Made by a program: the position numbers and the translations under genes. A stretch of 33,500 nt of DNA from Symbiodinium natans (taxonomy: Eukaryota; Sar; Dinophyceae; Suessiales; Symbiodiniaceae), in assembly GCA_905221605.1 (NCBI GenBank), contig CAJNDS010002302.1:120001-153500 (forward strand), in the 5' to 3' direction. The notes beneath the pieces were generated by a model, which was not told the DNA's origin, made no database searches, and was given only the letters and a program-made list of their open reading frames with translations. Below are positions 29,440 through 33,500 of this stretch, in pieces (position 1 is the stretch's first letter; every line of letters begins with the position of its first letter).

Positions 29440-30891
29440 AAGGTTTTTAGGGTTTGCCTTTCAAGCCAGAATTTGCCCATCATAACTTACCGGTACCTAA
29501 TTGATTCTGGTTCCTACGAGAACAATTTGGGGCAACAGGCAAAAACTACAGGTACATTGATGGTCCATCAGAAAGAACCCACATAGGCTTGCTTTTGGAT
29601 TGCCAGAAGGTTCCGGCTTTAGGGGTGTACAGTTGAGAGGGGCTTAGGGGCTGGAATCATAGAAAGCCCGGAAGCTCAAGCGTCCAGTATGGAAGATCGA
29701 TAGTCTGTCGGAGGCCGGAGCTCCGTAGCAATTCTTGTTACTTAGGGCTCGCAACTGGGCGTTTGTGTGTGTGTGTGTGTGATGTTTTGAGTTTTTTTTG
29801 GGGGGGTGCATGACCGGACTGAGGCTAAGGAGGCTAAGAGGTTTAGGGTTTAGGGGTGTTTCATGTGAGTCGGCGGCGTCGGCGGGACCACTAGAGGATC
29901 AAAAGCCTAAGCCCCAAAGCCTGTTACACACTACAAGCCTTAAAAACCCTACTAGTACCTGGGTATACCTGGGTTCTTTATACCTACAACTTTGGGGACT
30001 ATGTCCTATAAATGCGGGGCTATAACCTGCTAAGTTGTAGGGCTTCGGAGTCGCATCTTAAAATCTGAAGCCCTATGACAGGGTTGGGGGTCTGCTCAGA
30101 CCCCCTGAGCACGTGAGGTTCTACAAGCTCTACCACACTAAGTCACTACCTGCTGTCTTGAACCCTAAACCTAAACCCCTAAAACCCAACAACCCCAAAA
30201 TCCCAAAACCCCAAAACCCAAAAACCCAAAAACCGTAAAACCCTGGTCCAAGAGTCTAAGGCTCCCACTCTGGCTTGGGTGCTTGAAGATCAGACACCGC
30301 CTGAGGCAACAAATCGGCAGGAGGGTTAGGGGTTAGGGGTTAGGGTTTCGGGTTTAGGGTTTAGGGTTCAGGGTTTAGGGCTTAGGGCGCAGGGACTTGG
30401 TATAAAGGTTGAGGGTTTACAGGTGTTGGCCTCAGATCTTTAAGCACTGTACTGGAAGCCCTGGCATACCCCAAGGACCCCATATTTCCGAATCCTTGGC
30501 TTCTACAACAAGCCTAAAGACCCCAAAGCTCTAAAGCTCTAAAACACTAATATGCCAAAAGCCTGGAGCGCTAATCTCCCAAAACCCTGTAGGGGCTAAG
30601 GCTTACATACGTCAGAACCCTTGAGAATTCTAGGGTGTAGGGCCCATATTTCAGATCCCTTGATGGAAGGTAAGGGTTTAAGGGTTTAGGGTTTAGGGGC
30701 CATATTCATGGACCATGAAATTACCCTTAGAAGGGATGGGAATAATCGAGGGGCACATGCTATGAGGTACGTACAAATGTATATATTCTTTGGTATTTAT
30801 TTATACACATGTACACACATATATATATATGCTACCCCCCCCCATGGACCTACCAATTTCCTTTGTTTTTATCCATGAATTTCGCGGTCTA

Positions 30892-31115
30892 AGCCACATG
30901 GTTTGAAAACCATGGGTTTTATGGATAACATTTGTTTTGCCGATGTTTTCGGGCTCCATCCTTCAAAAACATTGGTAAAACCAATTATCCGTGAATTGGG
31001 TGCTCCCAGCCACATGGTTTGAAAACCATGGATTTTATGGATAACATTGGTTTTGCCGATGTTTTCGGGCTCCATCCTTCAAAAACATGGGTAAAACCAA
31101 TGTTTTCCATGATTT
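30892..31115. repeat. Two 116-bp hairpin-rich units
   Basis: AGCCACATGGTTTG starts at 30892 and 31008. Each unit has a CATGGTTT-GA-AAACCATG hairpin and an arm TTGGTTTTGCCGATGTTTT that pairs with AAAACATTGGTAAAACCAA. The last motif is shared with the 263-bp array. Confidence 0.85.
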
Positions 31116-31196
31116 TCGTGATCTGAGGCTCTCTCCCAGCCACCATTTCTCGAGGTAGTACCAAGCAACAAACTCGAATCCTGCAAAATCTCGAGG

Positions 31197-31516
31197 GAGT
31201 ACCAAAACCTCCTTATAATCAATCACGCCCCAATACGCAAGACATGACATCTGTCCTAAAAACACTACCTTAGCTACGATATCTCAAACAGTCATCCCCC
31301 GATAAGCAAGACCTAATATCTATACTAAACCTGTACCTTAGCAACATATCTTAAGACATCACGCCCTAAGGCTCCTACCAATTTAATAAGGTTCCTATCA
31401 ATTTCAACAGGATTCTTATGCATGTTACTGGGATTCGCATAGGATTCTCATTAATTTTAAAGGATTCCTATTGGATTAGGCTCATACTAGTTTAGTAGGA
31501 TTCCTATCAGTTCTTG
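31197..31516 (+). repeat. 320-bp direct repeat, copy 1
   Basis: Identical to 32020-32339 except for two substitutions seen by eye; the offset is 823 bp. No reading frame is conserved in a way that suggests a gene. Confidence 0.95.
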
Positions 31517-32012
31517 TTAAAGGATTCTATTGTTTTTAAGGCCTATTGGTTCCTATTGATTTAGAAAGATTCCTTCTCGTTTTAATAGGATTCCTGTGAC
31601 TTGTAACCCGGGTTGTTTCCAACTTGTTAAGGTTCCTATTCATTTTAATAGGCTTCCTATTAACTGTTGTCCGGTCCCGATAATTCAATAGAGGATTCCT
31701 ATTTACTTTCATAGGATCCCAATAAAGTTTCATAGGGTTCCTAATTATTAATAAGGCCCCTATTTTCTGTAATAAGAGTCCTATCAATTTTAATCAGATT
31801 CTTATTCATGTTAATGGGGTTCGTGTTAATATTAAAGGGATCTCATTCACTTTCAAGGGATTCCTGTTGGTTTAGGCTCATGTTCATTTTAATCGGTTTG
31901 TCTAAAGGTTCACGCTATTTCTTATAGGAGTCCGATTGGTTCCTATTAATTTGAGTAGGGTTCCTCTTCAGTTTAATCGGATTCCTACTAATCCTATTAA
32001 TTCTACGAAAAT
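31366..32012 (+). repeat. Degenerate ~21-bp satellite
   Basis: Loose repeats of TTTTAATAGGATTCCTATT, giving a seven-residue periodic NRNPIK-type peptide on the minus strand. The core AATAGGATTCCTATT is nearly palindromic. Confidence 0.8.
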
Positions 32013-32019
32013 GTTGGGA

Positions 32020-32339
32020 GAGTACCAAAACCTCCTTACAATCAATCACGCCCCAATACGCAAGACATGACATCTGTCCTAAAAACACTACCTTAGCTAC
32101 GATATCTCAAACAGTCATCCCCCGATAAGCAAGACCTAATATCTATACTAAACCTGTACCTTAGCAACAGATCTTAAGACATCACGCCCTAAGGCTCCTA
32201 CCAATTTAATAAGGTTCCTATCAATTTCAACAGGATTCTTATGCATGTTACTGGGATTCGCATAGGATTCTCATTAATTTTAAAGGATTCCTATTGGATT
32301 AGGCTCATACTAGTTTAGTAGGATTCCTATCAGTTCTTG
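32020..32339 (+). repeat. 320-bp direct repeat, copy 2
   Basis: Second copy of 31197-31516, followed by rearranged fragments of the same sequence (CATGTTACTGGGATTCG, ATACTAGTTTAGTAGGAT) and then the 263-bp array. Confidence 0.95.
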
Positions 32340-32390
32340 GCATGTTACTGGGATTCGATACTAGTTTAGTAGGATGTTAGAGGATAAAAA

Positions 32391-33361
32391 CCATGATTTT
32401 TCAAACTACTAGGAGACCCAAGCCCATAGTTTGGAAAATCATGGTTTTTATGGTTTTTATTGGTTTTTGCGATGTTTCGTGAGCATGGGCTCAAAAAACA
32501 TCGGTAAAACCAATGTTTTTTTGAAGGTAGGGGTTCAAAAACATCGGTAACACCAATGTTTTGGAGAGGCCACCTTTAAAAAACATCGGTAAAACCAATG
32601 TTTTTGGAGCCCCTGCTCAGGAAACATCGCAAAAACCAATAAAAACCATAAAAACCATGATTTTTCAAACTACTCGGAGACCCAAGCCCATAGTTTGGAA
32701 AATCATGGTTTTTATGGTTTTTATTGGTTTTTGCGATGTTTCGTGAGCATGGGCTCAAAAAACATCGGTAAAACCAATGTTTTTTGAAGGTAGGGGTTCA
32801 AAAACATTGGTAAAACCAATGTTTTGGAGAGGCCACCTTCAAAAAACATCGGTAAAACCAATGTTTTTGGAGCCCCTGCTCAGGAAGCATCGCAAAAACC
32901 AATAAAAACCATAAAAACCATGATTTTTCAAACTACTCGGAGACCCAAGCCCATAGTTTGGAAAATCATGGTTTTTATGGTTTTAATTGGTTTTTGCGAT
33001 GTTTCGTGAGCATGGGCTCAAAAAACATCGGTAAAACCAATGTTTTTTGAAGGTAGGGGTTCAAAAACATTGGTAAAACCAATGTTTTGGAGAAGCCACC
33101 TTCAAAAAACATCGGTAAAACCAATGTTTTTGGAGCCCCTGCTCAGGAAACATCGCAAAAACCAATAAAAACCATAAAAACCATGATTTTTCAAACTACT
33201 CGGAGACCCAAGCCCATAGTTTGGACAATCATGGTTTTTATGGTTTTTATTGGTTTTTGCGATGTTTCGTGAGCATGGGCTCAAAAAACATCGGTAAAAC
33301 CAATGTTTTTTGAAGGTAGGGGTTCAAAAACATTGGTAAAACCAATGTTTTGGAGAAGCCA
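32391..33361. repeat. 263-bp tandem array of long palindromes
   Basis: CCATGATTTTTCAAAC starts at 32391, 32655, 32918 and 33181 (264, 263 and 263 bp). Each unit has a dyad with arms of about 66 nt (for example 32607-32756) plus several AAAACATTGGT-AAA-ACCAATGTTTT hairpins. Because the unit is palindromic, equivalent frames of about 60 codons appear on both strands; these are not genes. Confidence 0.92.
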
Positions 33362-33500
33362 CCCTTTTTTGAAACATCGGTCAAGCCGAGGTTTCAAAAA
33401 AAAGGTAGGTCCATGGGGGGGGGGGGGTACCATATATATATATATATATATATATAGTATGCGCATTTATACAGGTGACATATTTATGCGCACATCCAGA

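Larger units (their letters stand above)
28380..30240. other. Region without a supportable gene, 28.4-30.2 kb
   Basis: Short islands between telomere-like tracts have open minus-strand frames: about 28840-28900 behind an excellent acceptor CCCCTTGCAG, and 29650-29740 open in three frames. None has phase-linked neighbours or recognisable motifs. It also holds the 29219-29308 foldback, a 26-T run and a GT microsatellite (29765-29781). Confidence 0.4.
82..30700. repeat. Dispersed telomere-like heptamer tracts (TTTAGGG/CCCTAAA), both orientations
   Basis: About 90 tracts, from two units up to 19 or more, many with variant units (GGGTTCA, GGGTTTC, CCCTGAA, CCCCTAAA). TTTAGGG is the telomere repeat of plants, dinoflagellates, chromerids and eimeriids. 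Orientation alternates more often than chance by my hand count. Unique islands with CCCTAAA on the left and TTTAGGG on the right (plus strand) cluster around 75-140 bp, whereas the opposite gaps run from 2 to over 1000 bp. In the one gene that could be solved, those islands are exons. No tract falls inside a solved exon. Confidence 0.95.
30818..33457. mobile_element. 2.6-kb repeat block bounded by inverted TA/poly-C termini
   Basis: Left terminus: TA repeat, then GCTACCCCCCCCC and ATGGACCTACC (to 30853). Right terminus (33403-33457): GGTAGGTCCATGG, a G run, GTACC and a TA repeat, the reverse complement of the left. Everything between is repeats: a 116-bp duplicated unit, a direct duplication, a degenerate satellite and a palindromic tandem array. 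No transposase-like frame was found, so a non-autonomous or composite element is only inferred. Confidence 0.6.

Noticed and set aside
32561-33284. About 60-codon frames repeated on both strands
   Set aside because: The 263-bp unit is palindromic, so the same peptide appears in both directions; no sign of a gene.
1-33500. A true chromosome end
   Set aside because: Tracts are short, interrupted and in both orientations, with genes between them; no terminal array is seen.

Overview
Eukaryotic nuclear DNA, very probably from a dinoflagellate alga. The basis is (i) several dozen short tracts of the heptamer TTTAGGG/CCCTAAA in both orientations, (ii) one gene reconstructed here exon by exon whose introns mostly start with GC or GA instead of GT, and (iii) inverted-repeat 'introner'-like introns with short direct repeats at their ends. 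Other TTTAGGG-telomere lineages (chromerids, eimeriid coccidia) are not excluded. No rRNA, tRNA or CRISPR array was found.

The main result is that the window is not just degenerate subtelomeric DNA. On the minus strand, 14292 down to 6342 encodes a complete aspartoacylase-family zinc amidohydrolase (296 codons plus stop) cut into 14 small exons of 21-119 nt. All 13 junctions were chosen by phase plus homology. Telomere-like tracts lie in 12 of the 13 introns and in no exon. They usually read TTTAGGG just after the donor and CCCTAAA just before the acceptor, so the two ends of an intron are complementary. The same island pattern (CCCTAAA array, about 100 bp of unique DNA, TTTAGGG array) continues across most of 1.2-30.4 kb. 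Further minus-strand exons can be read in it: a terminal exon at 15061-15141, a phase-linked chain at 24054-25478, and weaker candidates at 16-23 kb, 26.3 kb, 5.8-6.1 kb and 2.5-2.8 kb. I could not identify those proteins.

Layout: 1-1250, mostly unannotated, with a 116-bp foldback; 1250-2850, islands and foldbacks, including one telomere-containing element with an 8-bp target duplication; 2850-5500, a 12-copy ~170-bp G-rich tandem array between GACGTC palindromes; 5800-6140, two candidate exons; 6342-14292, the aspartoacylase gene; 15061-26400, candidate exons of one or more upstream genes on the same strand, interrupted by a microsatellite region at 19.6-21.4 kb; 26.4-30.4 kb, telomere-like variants, poly-G and foldbacks with little support for genes; 30.8-33.46 kb, a repeat block bounded by inverted TA/poly-C termini that holds a 320-bp near-identical duplication, a degenerate 21-bp satellite and 263-bp palindromic tandem units.

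Limits: everything was read by eye, without alignment or RNA evidence. Exon borders follow reading phase and family homology and may be off by a few bases where short direct repeats make the junction ambiguous.
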